From the NCBI GenBank assembly GCA_026874595.1, contig CM049306.1:5718019-5782018 (forward strand): 64,000 bases of DNA. Direction: 5' to 3'. A program made the position numbers and the translations under genes. The notes beneath the pieces are model-generated. The model was given only the letters and a program-made list of their open reading frames with translations, was not told the DNA's origin and made no database searches. The DNA is from Sipunculus nudus. Taxonomy: Eukaryota; Annelida; Sipuncula; Golfingiida; Sipunculidae. Positions 52,901 to 55,900 of this stretch are shown here, piece by piece. The stretch's first letter is position 1, and each line of letters starts with the position of its first letter.

Positions 52901-55900
52901 CACATAAACCCGCGCAACTAAGACTACAGATAGTCGAAAAAACTGTAGAAACCCGGTGAATTCCTGGAGTTTTCAAAGAGTACATGACAACCTCATGCAG
53001 TATATAATTTCATCTGTTCAGTAATTTTCTTTTAAGCGTTACAAGACTACGTTTTTAAGTTTCGACAAGTTATAATATTTTTTAAGAGTAAACTTGTGAA
53101 ACTTAGCGAATTTGCAGTAATAAATAGCGTCTGACTTTGAGTACAATAATTAGTCTTAAGAAGTAAAATTGTTTGTATATCTAGCAAGTTATTAACAGTG
53201 GCAAGCTGGTAAAGCCCCTATGCAACCAAACAATTTTCTTTTCTAATTCACATCTATCTATAACAAATATGTTTAACAAGGTAAATATGACATAAACCCT
53301 GTTTTGAAAATGTACTGTAGTGCAGAAAACAAACTTTGAAAACTCTCCAAGAATTCTCAATTTCCCTGCTGAATATTTTGACTACTTGATGGCCAATCAA
53401 TTGCATTTATGGCCCAAGAATACCCTATTGTGATTGGCTTAAACCCTCCATCTGTCATTATGAAAGTGACCTTATTAGCCAATCATAAGAGTTCTAAAGT
53501 TTGAAGTGATGTAATAAACACGGTCACTAAACATTTCATTTGTCAACAACCGTGTTGGATTCGGCGATGCAATATAAAAGGAAAAAAAGTCAAAATGTCA
53601 ATTTTATTTTTTTTCTGAAATGAGGAAATCGGAGGTCGGCGGGTTTGTAAACCGAAAAATTAAAAAAGTCTGGCCTGTCATTACTGACTGTGGTAATATG
53701 GGTTAAGGTTAACTGTATTAATGTAACATCAGACTGCCTGTCATCAAGATTTCTCTTTTGTTTAAATGATAAAAATACAGTAATTAAGAAAATTTGATAT
53801 TTTTTTCATTCTTTAAAGCAGTTATCTGTTACATGATATGAAAAACAATTCTTGAGTCAGGTAACTTAATTTTTAGCTCAGCGGATTGTAAGTCATCTGA
53901 GCTATAGTGATCACCCTTTGTCTGTTGTCCATTTGTAACAAATTGTAACTGTTAAACTAAGATACTTCTAACTGTACAGCAAGGGAGGTCCTAGGCAGAT
54001 ATTTTTGAAAACCTAAATTTGGTCATGGTGACCTATTTTTCTGCGCCCTGTGGGGCTCAGAAATGATTTTGAGCGCCCAGACAGTCAGATGGGCCAGAAA
54101 TTGTATCCATTTGGCCTAGAATCTTTTTAACGCAACATCCAGGGAGGGGCTAGCAAATATTGTTAACCTTAAATTAGGTCAAGGTGACCTATATTTTGTG
54201 ACCTATAGGCCTAAATATGATTTTTTGCACCCTTAGTGTCAGATGGGCACAAATTGTATCTGTTAGGCCTTGAAACTTCTAAGCAACATCCATGGAGGTG
54301 CTAGCAAATTTCCTTGGTGACCTATATTCTGCAACCTGCAGGCCTAAAATATGATTTTGAGCACCCAGACCTTCAGACAGGGTACAGATTGTATCTGTTA
54401 GGTCCTGGGCAAATGTCCAAGGGGAACTTCAAATTAGGTCACTGTAACCTATTTTCTGCTAAAGGAAAAAGATAACCATTATCCTGTGAGCTATTGGAAA
54501 AAGACATAATTTGAGCACCCTGGCACAAATGGCAGCAGTTAGACCTAGAAACTTCTAATTAAATTAAGATCCAGGGAGGACGCTGTAAAATCTTCTTGGA
54601 AACCCTAAATAAGGTCCCTGTGACCCATATCTTTGAGCATTAAGCAACCTATTACTAAGATGGATGCAAAAACTGAGCAGTTGGACATAGACCGTAGAAT
54701 CTAGGTATTTCTTGGTACAATCTAACCAGAAACCCTAAATAAGGTCACTGTATCCTTTTTTCTAAGGCTTATAGACAAAACACCTAATTCTGAGCATGCT
54801 TGTAGTCATTCGATCTATTTTCAAGGTTCCTTAACAAATATTTTCACCAGATCATATCACTAATGATCAAAACATGCATAGTCCATATGTAAAATTCAGC
54901 TGAGCATCATGGACCATGGGCCACTTGTTATATGATTTTATGTATTCTATGTATCAGACATTTTGACTTAAATTTGTCATTTTCATGATTATTATTTTTG
55001 TATTTTTCATGGATGTTTTGTCAGTCATTAGACATTACGTTTTGTGAGCTGATGTATTTTTGACATTTTTGGAGATACTTTCATCCATTGAGACAAGTGC
55101 TATTTTGTCTGTTGACTGCTGTGGTATATAAACCAGTCTATTTGTGCTTGTAGTGGTGTTTTTAGTCTAACTACATTATTACATTGCTTACATTATCAGT
55201 CCCTATGCTACTTTCCCAATTATAAATGCATGCATAATAAAAAAACCTAGATGAAATATTCCTTGGATATTTGAAATCCTTTAAAAAAATCTATACTGTA
55301 TTTCTCAGCAAGCAAAAATTCAAATAACTGAATTCAAAGAGTTTGGTTAAGTTCTTACATTTCTTCTGTCAGTAAGATTGCCTAAGTCAGTGATGTTGGA
55401 TACGTTTGGTCAGGACAGCATGTACATAAATACATACCTAACACGATATGGAAGATGTGGGCAAAGTTTTCTAACCATAAGGTCTCGGGTGATCGATATC
55501 TGAAAAAAATTTAGACAAAATAATATTATTATAAAAATGGAATTCTGACTCGTACAGCTTTTATATTATAACTAGAATATTACCCATTCTTTTGTGGGGA
55601 CAGGACCATATAACTTTCCATAGACCAAGTACACCTCCACTAAGTTCACTGGTGTAGATTCTGTGATAGATCCTTCATGAAATAATGTCAAATGTCTCAT
55701 TATTTAGAGAATAATAGGGGCACACCACATCTTCTCTGACATGTATGTAAGACCAATAATGAGCATAACTGAATCAGGGTTGTAGGATAGTGCCATGACA
55801 GAAGTTAAGTGCCACCACAGTTAATTGTAATATAGATTGTAATAATCATTATGATATTGAACATGTTGTTTTCATTGTATGCACAAAGGTAACATGACTT

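Noticed and set aside
53430-53590. Promoter of a second gene (inverted CCAAT and TATAAAA)
   Set aside because: The motifs lie inside a terminal-inverted-repeat element and no coding exon follows within a plausible distance except the already assigned zinc-finger exon.
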